From positions 16,587 to 80,586 of the forward strand of contig DUMB01000084.1 of the NCBI GenBank assembly GCA_012840085.1: a stretch of DNA of 64,000 bases, written 5' to 3'. Below, one piece after another: positions 51,614 through 61,335 of the stretch (positions are counted from its first letter, which is position 1; each line of letters starts with the position of its first letter). The translations under genes were made by a program, and so were the position numbers. The notes below the pieces were generated by a model, which saw only the letters and a list, made by a program, of their open reading frames with translations, was not told the DNA's origin and did no database searches. Origin of the DNA: Clostridiaceae bacterium. Lineage in GTDB: Bacteria; Bacillota; Clostridia; Acetivibrionales; DUMB01.

Positions 51614-53446
51614 ATGCTGTTACTTGATAGGATGAAAACGCAAATAAAAAGGAAAAGTTTTATAGAAGGTGCTGTTACCTTTATTGCAATAGTTGTACTG
51701 AGTATCTTAATAATGTCAATAACCTTTGCTTTTTCAAGTGCGGCATTCAATTTACCGCTTTTTAAGAGCTACTTTAAAGGACCACTGCTTTTGTTGATGA
51801 ACTTTATACCTATTTTTTTATTTATGATGTTTGTGTATTTGTTAACAAACAGACTATGGGCTGCGTTTTCACTTACAAGCCTTTTATTCGTTACAATGTC
51901 TATAGTAAATAAATTTAAATTAATGTACAGGGATGACCCTTTTGTTTTTGTTGATGTAAAACTGGTTGGCGAATCGTTAATAATGGCCCAGAAGTACAAT
52001 ATACGGCTGAGTCTAAAAATGATAGTGCTTATTATTGCTCTAATTGTACTTGCGATAATGCTGAAGATTTTTTTTAAGTACAAAATTGCGTCCAGGAAGG
52101 TCAGAATTTCATCCCTGGTTGCTTTGATTCTTGCAGGCATTGCAATCTTTAAGGGTTTTTATTTTAATGCTGACATATATAAAAAGGTAGGAGATAAAAG
52201 TTTAATAAATATCTGGATAGCGTCTGAACAATTTCAGTCAAAAGGATTTGTATATCCATTTATATATAGTATAAAAGATGCTATAGAGACACCTCCTGAA
52301 GGGTATGATGAGAAAAAGGCCGTTGAGGAACTGGCTGCCAGGAATTACAGCGATATACCGGAGGATCAGAAGGTAAATATAATTTCCATTATGCTGGAGT
52401 CATTTAATGATTTTTCTGTATTTAAAGATGTAGAATTTGGAATTGACATATATGAAAACTTTCATCAACTGCAAAAGGAGTCCATTCACGGCAATTTGAT
52501 AGTAAATGTCTTTGCCGGTGATACAATAAATACCGAAAGAGCATTTATAACGGGATACTACAATCACCCCAACTATTACAGGAAAACCAACTCTTTCGTC
52601 TGGTATTTTAAAGAGCAGGGATACAGGACAGAGGCTTCGCACCCTATCACCGGATCGTTTTATAACAGGCGCAATGTAAATGAATACCTTGGTTTTGATT
52701 CCTTTGACCATTATGATAATAAGTACAGATATGTTCAGGAATCGTATTTAGAGGATTTTTATTTCTTTGATTACATAATTGAAGGATTTAAAAATAACAA
52801 GAAAAACAATCAGCCATATTTTCATTTTTCCGTTACATATCAAAACCATGGGCCTTATTCTACAGAAAAGTATACGGAAAAAGAATATTTAAAGAAAAAA
52901 GACGGATATGATGAAGCAAATTATAATATCATAAACAATTATTTTGCCGGAATTTATAAAACTGACCAGGCTATAAAAAAACTGGTTGATTATTTCAGAA
53001 ATGAAGAGGAACCTACTATAATTCTCTTATTCGGGGATCATAATCCCTGGCTTGGGAAAGACCATACAGGCTATGATATGCTGAACATCAACCTGGATTT
53101 GTCTACTGTAGAAGGGTTTGTGAATTACTTCCAAACTCCGTATATAATCTGGGCTAATGACAGCGCAAAAGAAATGTTTAATAAGGACTTTATAGGAAAA
53201 GGCAACACTGTAAGCCCAAACTTTCTCATGGCAGAATTGTTCCAGCATCTTGGCTGGGAAGGAAACGAATATATGCAATGTTTATTTGATATGAAAGAAA
53301 AATTTGATGTAAATCATAAACTATATTTTAAGGAAAATGGGGAGTATAAAAGTGAACTGTCCCCTGAAAACAAGGAACTTTGGAACACATTTTTGAGTCT
53401 AGAGTATTATTACAGTCATAAATACTATGGCCATGATTTGAAATAA
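51614..53446 (+). CDS. LtaS-type lipoteichoic acid (polyglycerolphosphate) synthase-like protein
   Basis: 610 aa. Five membrane segments (about 18-180) precede an extracellular alkaline-phosphatase-fold domain (about 250-560). Metal and catalytic residues are visible: Glu in IISIMLESF, the nucleophile Thr in GDTINTERAF, His in YQNHGPYS and Asp-His in LLFGDHNPW. It would transfer glycerol-phosphate from phosphatidylglycerol to a lipid anchor. The catalytic motif differs from the GKTSDAEF of Staphylococcus LtaS, so a related phosphosugar transferase is possible. AGAGG before the ATG; the ABC-class ATPase gene follows 19 bases later. Confidence 0.87.
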   Translation: MLLLDRMKTQIKRKSFIEGAVTFIAIVVLSILIMSITFAFSSAAFNLPLFKSYFKGPLLLLMNFIPIFLFMMFVYLLTNRLWAAFSLTSLLFVTMSIVNKFKLMYRDDPFVFVDVKLVGESLIMAQKYNIRLSLKMIVLIIALIVLAIMLKIFFKYKIASRKVRISSLVALILAGIAIFKGFYFNADIYKKVGDKSLINIWIASEQFQSKGFVYPFIYSIKDAIETPPEGYDEKKAVEELAARNYSDIPEDQKVNIISIMLESFNDFSVFKDVEFGIDIYENFHQLQKESIHGNLIVNVFAGDTINTERAFITGYYNHPNYYRKTNSFVWYFKEQGYRTEASHPITGSFYNRRNVNEYLGFDSFDHYDNKYRYVQESYLEDFYFFDYIIEGFKNNKKNNQPYFHFSVTYQNHGPYSTEKYTEKEYLKKKDGYDEANYNIINNYFAGIYKTDQAIKKLVDYFRNEEEPTIILLFGDHNPWLGKDHTGYDMLNINLDLSTVEGFVNYFQTPYIIWANDSAKEMFNKDFIGKGNTVSPNFLMAELFQHLGWEGNEYMQCLFDMKEKFDVNHKLYFKENGEYKSELSPENKELWNTFLSLEYYYSHKYYGHDLK

Positions 53447-53465
53447 AGAAAGAGAGGATGTAGCT

Positions 53466-55187
53466 TTGAAAAGCAGTAATGAACTGCAGCAATTGCTTTA
53501 TTCAATAGACGGACGGGGTTATTCGGCTTATAAGAGCATAAAGGGAGAATATAATTTTGGAAAGTATGTATTAACTATAGATCATGTACAGCCTGACCCT
53601 TTTGCCCCCCCTTCCAAATCTCGCATAATTATATCCCGTGAAGAGGCAGGTTTTCCTGATGAACTGCTGAATTCAAAGGAAAAGATAATAGCTGTTTCGG
53701 ATTTTCTTACAAGAGCATTCAGAAACAGCATTAATCATTTTAATAGCGGAATCAGCGGTACGGGAAAGAGCGGATTGCTGACAATTGACCGGTGCGGTCA
53801 GGAAATGCTTGAAAGGACATCTGTATTAATCAGAAGAGACAGGATTGAAGCCAGGTTTGAAATTGGATTGCCGGCTGCCGGAAGGAGAGTTTTAGGCAAG
53901 GCTGCCAACAGCATTTTTGTTGGTATTATCCCTAAAATTGTGACCAGCGCGTTGGTGTATAAAAATGTTGACCAGGTAGCGCTAAAAAAGCAGGTGGATT
54001 TAATAGTAGACCAGGAATACATCAGGCGAGAATTAAGGAAAAGAGGCTTAATAGCATTTATCGCAAACGGTTCGGTACTGCCCAGAGAAAGCGGTATATC
54101 CGACAGGCCGCTTAAGGGAGCTATTCCATTTAAAAGCCCGGAAAGTCTTGAGCTAGAGCTTGTATTGCCAAACCGCGGGCCTGTAAAAGGAATGGGAATT
54201 CCGGAGGGAATCACACTAATTGTAGGAGGAGGCTATCACGGGAAGTCCACATTATTAAGAGCCCTTGAATTAGGTGTTTACAACCACATTATGGGAGATG
54301 GACGGGAACTGGCCATTACTGTAAGTGATGCAGTTAAAATACGTGCGGAAGATGGCCGTAGCGTAGAAAAAGTCAATATAAGCCCATTTGTTAACAATTT
54401 GCCCAATAATAAGGATACACAAAGGTTTACCACGGAAAACGCCAGCGGAAGTACTTCACAGGCCGCAAATGTCATGGAGGCGCTGGAGGCAGGCGCAACA
54501 GTTCTACTGATAGATGAAGATACTTCAGCAACTAATTTCATGATACGGGATTGGCGCATGAGACAACTGGTTTCAAAAGATAAGGAGCCCATTACTCCTT
54601 TTATTGATAGAATAAGGCAGTTATATGAAGAGCACGGAGTATCTACAGTATTGGTTGTGGGCGGTTCCGGTGATTACTTTGATGTAGCTGACAGGGTTAT
54701 ACTTATGAACAGATATGTGCCGGAGGATGTTACGAAAGCTGCAAAGGAAATTGCAAAAAGCGATAAAGATACAGTAGGGAAGAAGAATGACACAGAAAAA
54801 GATGCTTTCGGCAGTTTTACACCAAGAATCCCTCTCAGGTCCGGATTTGCCAATACCGGACGGGATGACAGGATAAAATCAAAAGGGCTGCATAATATAG
54901 TTATTGGGAAAGCGGTTATTGATTTGTCCAGCCTGGAACAGCTTGTTGACGACAGCCAGACCAACTGCATTGCAGTAATGTTGGATTACCTGAGAAAAAA
55001 TATATTTGACGAAAAAATATCGCTTTCAAAGGCTGTGGATGTATTGCTTAAAAGGATAGAGAGCACCGGCCTGGATTCCATATCACCCTATACAGGGCAT
55101 CCGGGCAACCTGGCATTACCCAGAAAATTTGAGATATGTGCGGCGATAAACCGTTACAGAGGGTTAAAGGTGCTTTTGGATGAATGA
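53466..55187 (+). CDS. Predicted ABC-class P-loop ATPase (PF09818 family)
   Basis: 573 aa cytoplasmic ATPase without membrane segments. An N-terminal extension (about 1-240) precedes Walker A GGGYHGKSTLL (about 255-265), an ABC-like signature SGSTSQAAN and Walker B VLLIDEDTSATNFM. The C-terminal VLVVGGSGDYFDVADRVI corresponds to the H-loop region. TTG start after GAGAGG. It is in the same transcript as the LtaS-like gene. The family is widespread but its role is not established; nucleic acid binding has been proposed for relatives. Confidence 0.85.
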   Translation: MKSSNELQQLLYSIDGRGYSAYKSIKGEYNFGKYVLTIDHVQPDPFAPPSKSRIIISREEAGFPDELLNSKEKIIAVSDFLTRAFRNSINHFNSGISGTGKSGLLTIDRCGQEMLERTSVLIRRDRIEARFEIGLPAAGRRVLGKAANSIFVGIIPKIVTSALVYKNVDQVALKKQVDLIVDQEYIRRELRKRGLIAFIANGSVLPRESGISDRPLKGAIPFKSPESLELELVLPNRGPVKGMGIPEGITLIVGGGYHGKSTLLRALELGVYNHIMGDGRELAITVSDAVKIRAEDGRSVEKVNISPFVNNLPNNKDTQRFTTENASGSTSQAANVMEALEAGATVLLIDEDTSATNFMIRDWRMRQLVSKDKEPITPFIDRIRQLYEEHGVSTVLVVGGSGDYFDVADRVILMNRYVPEDVTKAAKEIAKSDKDTVGKKNDTEKDAFGSFTPRIPLRSGFANTGRDDRIKSKGLHNIVIGKAVIDLSSLEQLVDDSQTNCIAVMLDYLRKNIFDEKISLSKAVDVLLKRIESTGLDSISPYTGHPGNLALPRKFEICAAINRYRGLKVLLDE

Positions 55188-55277
55188 GCCGAATACAGCT
55201 GTCTGTTTGCGTAGCAGGCAAATGGCAGAAGCAGCTGTAAATGACACCTAATATGGTTTCAAGAGGGGTAAACCGAA

Positions 55278-56618
55278 ATGATAAAATGTTTAACAACAAT
55301 TGCAGTATTAGTTTTAGCTATATTGGTACTGAGTGCAACTTTGACATTAACAGGTTGCACAGGCAAAATTCGCACCAAGAGTCCTGAAAATATTGCAGAA
55401 AAAACCGAAACACCGTATAAAGAAAAGCAGCAGAAAAACGGGAAGCAAAAACCTCAGAATGAAACCCGGAGACCTCAGAACGGAAATCAGAAACCTGAGG
55501 AGACAGCTAATCCCGTCAAAGAGCTAATCAGTAACATGACCCTGGAGGAAAAAGTTGGGCAGTTGGTTATAGTTGGCCTTGAAGGATATGCAATGGATGA
55601 GAATGCAAGATCGATGATTGAAGATTATCATGTCGGCGGCTTTATTTTATTTGGCCGCAATGTGGAAAATGCCAACCAGCTTCTTGATTTAATAAATTCA
55701 TTGAAGGTTACCAACTCGAAAAAGAAGGTGCCTATTTTTATATCTGTGGATCAAGAAGGGGGAAGAGTGAACAGAATGCCTGAAGAGCTTATAAAACTTC
55801 CCTCTGGCAGAGTGGTAGGAGAAGTAAACGATGAGGACCTTTCCTATGAAATTGGAGGCGTTATTGCCGAACAATTAAGGTCATTTGGATTTAATATGAA
55901 TTTTGCACCTGTCCTGGATATTGACAGCAACCCTAAAAATCCAGTAATAGGTGACAGGTCCTATGGCTCAAGCGCAGAAATTGTGAGCAAGTTAGGCATG
56001 GAAAGCATGAAGGGTATCCGGAAAGGAGGCATAATTCCTGTAGTCAAGCATTTTCCGGGGCATGGAGATACATTTGTGGACTCCCACATAGGTTTGCCTA
56101 CGGTTGACAGTGATATTGACAGGCTGAATGATTTTGAACTTGTACCGTTCATTGAAGCGATAAATAACCGTGCTGATGCAGTCATGGTTGCACATATTCT
56201 TATAAATAAAATAGACCCGGAGTATCCTGCTTCATTGTCAAAAATTATAATTAAAGATATTTTGAGAAGAGAATTGAATTTTAACGGTGTGGTAATTACA
56301 GACGATATAACAATGGGTGCCATTACAGAGAATTATGATATAGGTGATGCTGCTGTCAGGGCTGTCAATGCCGGAAGTGATATTGTTCTGGTTTGCCACG
56401 GGCATGACAACAGGATTGCGGTGCTGGATGCATTGACAAAAGCGGTGCAGAATGGTACCATACCCGAAAAACGGCTGGATGAAAGTGTATACAGGATATT
56501 AAAACTGAAACATAAATACAGGATGACGGACAATACCGTTGATTCTGTTGATATAGATAAGATTAATGACAAAATAAGCGATATTCTAAATAAAATCTCT
56601 TTGCCATCAGAAGAATAA
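55278..56618 (+). CDS. nagZ: GH3-family beta-N-acetylhexosaminidase lipoprotein (NagZ type)
   Basis: 446 aa. The signal peptide ends in the lipobox LTGC (Cys27), followed by a Lys/Gln/Asn/Pro-rich linker (about 30-78). The GH3 barrel (about 80-420) contains VDQEGGRVNR, the catalytic His-Asp dyad in KHFPGHGDTFVDSH and the nucleophile Asp in VITDDITMGA. It would remove GlcNAc from peptidoglycan fragments outside the cell, as in Gram-positive NagZ. A GAGGGG site precedes the ATG. Short, single-domain form lacking the C-terminal domain. Confidence 0.9.
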   Translation: MIKCLTTIAVLVLAILVLSATLTLTGCTGKIRTKSPENIAEKTETPYKEKQQKNGKQKPQNETRRPQNGNQKPEETANPVKELISNMTLEEKVGQLVIVGLEGYAMDENARSMIEDYHVGGFILFGRNVENANQLLDLINSLKVTNSKKKVPIFISVDQEGGRVNRMPEELIKLPSGRVVGEVNDEDLSYEIGGVIAEQLRSFGFNMNFAPVLDIDSNPKNPVIGDRSYGSSAEIVSKLGMESMKGIRKGGIIPVVKHFPGHGDTFVDSHIGLPTVDSDIDRLNDFELVPFIEAINNRADAVMVAHILINKIDPEYPASLSKIIIKDILRRELNFNGVVITDDITMGAITENYDIGDAAVRAVNAGSDIVLVCHGHDNRIAVLDALTKAVQNGTIPEKRLDESVYRILKLKHKYRMTDNTVDSVDIDKINDKISDILNKISLPSEE

Positions 56619-56727
56619 AATTATTGAAAGAAGGCTCATTCCCAACATGGCAATTAAAATGTGAAAGGTAATGTGCAATTAATACTCAGGAATTGCAGAA
56701 TAAAAAAGGCGGCGGGGAGGTCATAAA

Positions 56728-58440
56728 ATGCAAATGATAAAAAGATTTGTTTCATATTATAAACCACATTGGAAGCTTTTTCTTTTGGACATGATATGTG
56801 CCTTTTTAATATCAGCCTTTGACCTGGTATTTCCCATAGTATCCAGGAATGTAATCAACGAAATAATTCCTCAGGGTAGAATCAAAAGCCTGTTTGTTAT
56901 TACAGGAGTGTTAGTTTTACTATATATATTGAGGTATATAGCAAACTATATTGTGGACTATTATGGGCATGTTGTGGGCACAAGAATGGAATTTGACATG
57001 AGAAAGGAAATATTCACCCATATTCAGTCCCTGTCTTTCAGCTATTTTGATAACACCAAAACCGGACACATAATGTCCAGAATTGTAAATGACCTGAGAG
57101 AAATCACAGAGCTTGCCCATCACGGGCCGGAAGACCTGTTCATTTCTTTTGTCATGCTTATAGGTTCTTTTATTATTCTTATGAGGATAGAATGGAGGCT
57201 CACGTTAGTAATTTTTGCTTTCATTCCCATCATGGTGTGCTTTGCAATTATCAAGAGAAACAAGATGGAAGAGGCATTCAGAAATCAGAGAATAAAAATT
57301 GCCAAGGTAAATGCACAGCTGGAAAACAGCATATCAGGTATCAGGGTGGCTAAATCCTTTACAAATGAGGAATATGAAATAGATAAATTTGATATTGGCA
57401 ACAGCGAATTTAAAGAGGCAAGGGAAGTTTCTTTCAAGTCGATGGCAGAATTTACAGCCGGAATTCAGTTTTTTTCAAATATATTAAACCTTGTTGTAAT
57501 AGGACTGGGCGGGTACTTTGCTTACATGAAGATTATAAGTATAGGAGATTTGTTTGCATACATATTGTATGTCACGTTTTTCCTACAGCCAATAAAGAGG
57601 CTGTCTCAATTCATCCAGCAGTTTCAGGAGGGTATGACGGGATTTGAGAGATTTGTGGAAGTGATGAATATAGAACCTGATATTAAAGACAGCGAAAACG
57701 CTATTGAGCTAAAAAATGTAAAGGGAAGGATAGAACTGAGAAATGTTACTTTCAGTTACGGGGAAAGCGAAAAAACTGTGTTAACAGGAATAAACCATAC
57801 CATTGAAGCAGGAAAAACCGTAGCCCTTGTAGGACCTTCAGGAGGAGGAAAAACCACCCTGTGCCATTTAATACCCAGGTTTTATGAACTGGATGATGGT
57901 GAAATACTGATAGACGGCATCAACATAAAGGATATAAAACTAAAGTCGTTAAGAAAAAATATCGGTTTGGTGCAGCAGGACGTTTTCCTGTTTACAGGAA
58001 CTATAAAAGAAAATATTTTGTACGGGAATTTGGATGCAACTGACGAAGAAGTAATTGAAGCGGCCAAAAACGCAAATATACATGATTTTATTATGTCATT
58101 GCCCGATGGATATAATACATATATAGGGGAAAAAGGTGTAAAGCTTTCAGGAGGGCAAAAGCAAAGAATATCAATTGCCAGGGTATTCCTGAAGAATCCT
58201 CCCATATTGATTCTTGATGAGGCCACATCCGCCCTTGATAACGAAACTGAAATGGCTATTCAGGAATCTTTGGATAAACTGTCCAGGGACAGAACTACGC
58301 TGGTAATAGCTCACAGGCTTTCAACGGTAAAAAATGCGGATGAGATAGTTGTGCTCACAAACAAGGGCATAGAAGAGAAAGGTACCCATGATGAGCTGAT
58401 GAAACAGGGGGGCATATATGCGAAGCTGTATAATATTTAG
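56728..58440 (+). CDS. ABC exporter, half-transporter (multidrug/lipid type)
   Basis: 570 aa. Six membrane segments (about 15-300) are fused to an ATPase domain (about 330-568) with Walker A GPSGGGKTTL, Q-loop VQQDVFLF, signature LSGGQKQR, Walker B ILILDEATSALD and the H-loop IAHRLST. It works as a homodimer or with an unlinked partner. GGGGAGG precedes the ATG. It stands alone between nagZ and the sugar sensor genes; lipid or drug export is family-level inference. Confidence 0.9.
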   Translation: MQMIKRFVSYYKPHWKLFLLDMICAFLISAFDLVFPIVSRNVINEIIPQGRIKSLFVITGVLVLLYILRYIANYIVDYYGHVVGTRMEFDMRKEIFTHIQSLSFSYFDNTKTGHIMSRIVNDLREITELAHHGPEDLFISFVMLIGSFIILMRIEWRLTLVIFAFIPIMVCFAIIKRNKMEEAFRNQRIKIAKVNAQLENSISGIRVAKSFTNEEYEIDKFDIGNSEFKEAREVSFKSMAEFTAGIQFFSNILNLVVIGLGGYFAYMKIISIGDLFAYILYVTFFLQPIKRLSQFIQQFQEGMTGFERFVEVMNIEPDIKDSENAIELKNVKGRIELRNVTFSYGESEKTVLTGINHTIEAGKTVALVGPSGGGKTTLCHLIPRFYELDDGEILIDGINIKDIKLKSLRKNIGLVQQDVFLFTGTIKENILYGNLDATDEEVIEAAKNANIHDFIMSLPDGYNTYIGEKGVKLSGGQKQRISIARVFLKNPPILILDEATSALDNETEMAIQESLDKLSRDRTTLVIAHRLSTVKNADEIVVLTNKGIEEKGTHDELMKQGGIYAKLYNI

Positions 58441-58509
58441 GCAAATCACGGGAAATAGAATATTACCTATACGAAAAGCGGCTCAGAATCCAGCCGGGTA
58501 TGATTTGCC
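58440..58509 (+). promoter_or_regulatory. Long-range hairpin after the exporter gene
   Basis: GGCAAATCA (58440-58448) is perfectly complementary to TGATTTGCC (58501-58509), enclosing 52 bases with an internal GGCT..AGCC stem. It begins at the stop codon. Terminator or small structured RNA; no T run follows. Confidence 0.45.
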
Positions 58510-58553
58510 AACAACTGTCCTATGAAATGCGACACTTTAATTATGGTATTTAT

Positions 58554-58582
58554 TTGACAATTTAGTTATATTATAGTAATAT
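58554..58582 (+). promoter_or_regulatory. Sigma-A promoter for the sugar-sensing operon
   Basis: TTGACA (58554-58559), 17-base spacer, TAATAT (58577-58582), 100 bases before the first gene. Confidence 0.78.
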
Positions 58583-58681
58583 TAAAAAGACAGGTTTTTA
58601 TGGGCTTGTCATAAGATACAAATTCTGGGGAATTCTTAAATAAGTAATTCTATTAAAATATTAAGGTTAGTTGTTATTAAC

Positions 58682-59650
58682 ATGAAAAAGCTGGTTATAT
58701 CTATTATAATTTTTATTATACTGCTAGCTGTTTGTGCCGTGTATCTTACTTTCACAGGACGAGAAATAAACCATGCCAATGAGGAAATGAATTATGACGA
58801 CTATAAGTACCACTTTGTTATAATTACACAGCAAAAAAACGATATTTTCTGGAACAAGGTTGAAGAAGGAGCAAGGGCTGCCGCTAAAGACCTCAAAGTT
58901 GCCATACAGTGTATTAGTTCGGAGCATGTAGATATACAGCATGAAATTGATTCCCTCGAACTGGCCATTGCATCAAGAGTTGATGGAATAATTACGCATG
59001 TTCCCGAAGAGGACAAGCTCGTGCCTATTATCGATAAAGCAGTGGAACGTGATATACCTGTTATAACTATAGATACCGATGCACCTAAAAGTAAAAGGAT
59101 TTCATATGTGGGTGCCAACAATTATGCTACAGGAGAAAAAGCTGCAAATGAGTTGTTGAAGGAAATGCCGGAAGACGCTGTAATTGCAATAATTGCTGAA
59201 AATAATAAATCCAGCCGGCAAAATATGATGATTCAGGGTTTTATAGATAAACTTGCCGAAGAAAAAGTAGAGATTAAAAAAATCATTGATGTATATAATC
59301 CAGATACAATGGAAGCAATGGACAAGACGCAGTTATTGATAAACTCCGACCCTGATGTAAATATTCTGTTTTGTACAAATTCAGTCAGCACAATAGGAGC
59401 AGCAAGGGCTATCGTTGATTTGAACCTGGTTGGTAAAATAAAAATCATTGGTTTTGGTGACCACCCTGAAATCAGACGGCTTGTTGAAAAGAAAGTAATT
59501 AGTACAATAGTTGTTCAGGATCCTTATTTGATGGGGAAATTAGCCGTCCAAAACATGAATGATTACAAGAATGGAAAACAGATTTCTGAATTTATTAATA
59601 CAGGAGTAAAGGTTTTTTCATGGGAGAATATTAATGCTTTTGAACAATAG
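58682..59650 (+). CDS. Membrane-anchored sugar-binding sensor protein (XylFII type)
   Basis: 322 aa type 1 periplasmic binding protein (RbsB/XylF family). A hydrophobic N-terminal anchor (about 3-23) with no lipobox suggests it stays attached to the membrane. The binding fold (about 43-320) includes SRVDGIITHVPEED, IPVITIDTDAP and GFGDHPEIRRLV. The gene lies 11 bases before a LytS-type kinase gene. Together with the regulator this matches the XylFII-LytS-YesN xylose-sensing arrangement known in Clostridium beijerinckii, where the binding protein senses sugar for the kinase rather than transporting it. No clear ribosome binding site is visible before the ATG. Confidence 0.85.
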   Translation: MKKLVISIIIFIILLAVCAVYLTFTGREINHANEEMNYDDYKYHFVIITQQKNDIFWNKVEEGARAAAKDLKVAIQCISSEHVDIQHEIDSLELAIASRVDGIITHVPEEDKLVPIIDKAVERDIPVITIDTDAPKSKRISYVGANNYATGEKAANELLKEMPEDAVIAIIAENNKSSRQNMMIQGFIDKLAEEKVEIKKIIDVYNPDTMEAMDKTQLLINSDPDVNILFCTNSVSTIGAARAIVDLNLVGKIKIIGFGDHPEIRRLVEKKVISTIVVQDPYLMGKLAVQNMNDYKNGKQISEFINTGVKVFSWENINAFEQ

Positions 59651-59661
59651 GTGAGATAATA

Positions 59662-61194
59662 GTGTCAGATAAAAAATTTTTCAGCTTAAGAAAAAAACTG
59701 ATTCTATTTTTTCTATTTCTTGTTGCAACAATGATTGCTGTAAGTTATATTGTATACATTAATTCTTTAAACACTACAAATGGTTTTATTGTTTTAATGC
59801 GAAATTTGATTGTCTTAAACAACCTTTCAGACAACATAAATCTTATACAACAGAACCTTGAAGAATATATAAACATAAAGACTGGTGAAGCTCTGGATAA
59901 ATACAATTCGTATTATTACAATCTGACTAAGGAAATTGAGAACTTTTCACTGGATTTTACTACAGAGAATGAGTATATGGCCTTTAATAATATTAAAGGG
60001 ATGGTGGTAACGTACGCAGAAGAAGCCGACAAGGCTATATGGGCGAGTAGAGGAAGGGATGCAGGAAAAACACTCATTCACATGAATGAATGCAGAAAGA
60101 TATACGGCTATATGGAAGAACAGATAAAGTATCTTGTTTTTAGCTGCCTTTCGAGAAATGAGTTAATCTTCTATACTTTGATAAAGAATATGAGCAGGGT
60201 TCAAACAATTATCATTATATTTATTCTTGGTACGGGTGTTCTTACCATGATATTTGCAGTTGCCTTTTCAAGAGATGTTACACGTCCCATACTGGAGCTT
60301 ACCCGGTCAGCCAAAAGCGTATCAATAGGAAACTTTGACATTCAGACAATCAAGTCCGGTGGAAAAGATGAAATAAGTATTCTTGCATCCGCTTTTAACA
60401 TGATGGCATCAAATATCAAAAGGTTGATAGACGAAATCAAAGAAAAAGCTGAAATTGAAAGCAAGCTCAGGCAGAGAGAGGTGGAAAACCTTGAAATAAG
60501 CAATCTGTTGAAGGAGACCGAGCTTAGAGCTTTGCAGTCACAAATAAATCCGCACTTTCTATTTAATACTTTAAGCTGCATTGCGAATACAGCTTTATTA
60601 GAAGGGGCCAATAACACATGTGATTTGCTGGAATCCGTTTCAGACCTCCTAAGATATAATCTCAGGCAAATAGATAAGGAAGTAAAACTACAGGATGAGG
60701 TCCGGAATCTTAATACTTATGTATTTATCCAAAAAGCCCGCTATAAAAACAGGGTAAATTTTGAATTGAGTATAGAGGATGAATCTTTACTCCAATTGCC
60801 TATTCCATGCCTTACATTGCAGCCTATTGTGGAAAATGCATTTATACACGGAGTAGAAAAATGCGAAAAACCGGGAAAGGTTTTTGTCAGTGTTTATAAG
60901 AATAATAACAGGGTTATCATTGAAATATCAGATACCGGAATGGGAATGGAGCAGGAAACAGTTAAAAAAATACTGTCTGACAAAGATGACGAAGCATCTA
61001 ATATCAAAGGGCATACCACAGGGATAGGAATAAAGAATGTTATAAAAAGATTACAGCTTTTTTACGGTGTCAACGACATTGTTCATATAGAAAGCGCTAT
61101 TAATATGGGAACGAAGGTTATTTTATCACTTCCTTTTGAGAAGGCATCTGTCAATAACCCTGTTAATAGCAATGAACTTTGCAAAAGAATGTGA
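59662..61194 (+). CDS. LytS/YesM-type sensor histidine kinase
   Basis: 510 aa. Two membrane segments (12-33 and 181-203) bracket an extracellular helical sensor; a HAMP domain (204-256) leads to the His_kinase domain with His298 in QSQINPHFLFN, and the ATPase domain (about 395-495) has EISDTGMGME and GIGIKNVIKRL. GTG start after AGGTGAG. The extracellular part should contact the XylFII-like protein. It forms the middle member of a three-gene sensing system with the regulator 141 bases downstream. Confidence 0.9.
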   Translation: MSDKKFFSLRKKLILFFLFLVATMIAVSYIVYINSLNTTNGFIVLMRNLIVLNNLSDNINLIQQNLEEYINIKTGEALDKYNSYYYNLTKEIENFSLDFTTENEYMAFNNIKGMVVTYAEEADKAIWASRGRDAGKTLIHMNECRKIYGYMEEQIKYLVFSCLSRNELIFYTLIKNMSRVQTIIIIFILGTGVLTMIFAVAFSRDVTRPILELTRSAKSVSIGNFDIQTIKSGGKDEISILASAFNMMASNIKRLIDEIKEKAEIESKLRQREVENLEISNLLKETELRALQSQINPHFLFNTLSCIANTALLEGANNTCDLLESVSDLLRYNLRQIDKEVKLQDEVRNLNTYVFIQKARYKNRVNFELSIEDESLLQLPIPCLTLQPIVENAFIHGVEKCEKPGKVFVSVYKNNNRVIIEISDTGMGMEQETVKKILSDKDDEASNIKGHTTGIGIKNVIKRLQLFYGVNDIVHIESAINMGTKVILSLPFEKASVNNPVNSNELCKRM

Positions 61195-61335
61195 ATTTTA
61201 TACTTCCGATAAAGCATTTCTGATTTGAAAAAGTTTTATAAATAAGATTAAATTGAACAAATTATACATAAGATCTAAAACTGTACTTTCCTTTTAAAGA
61301 AAACATATTAAAGTGAATGATAAAGGAGGGGTCAA

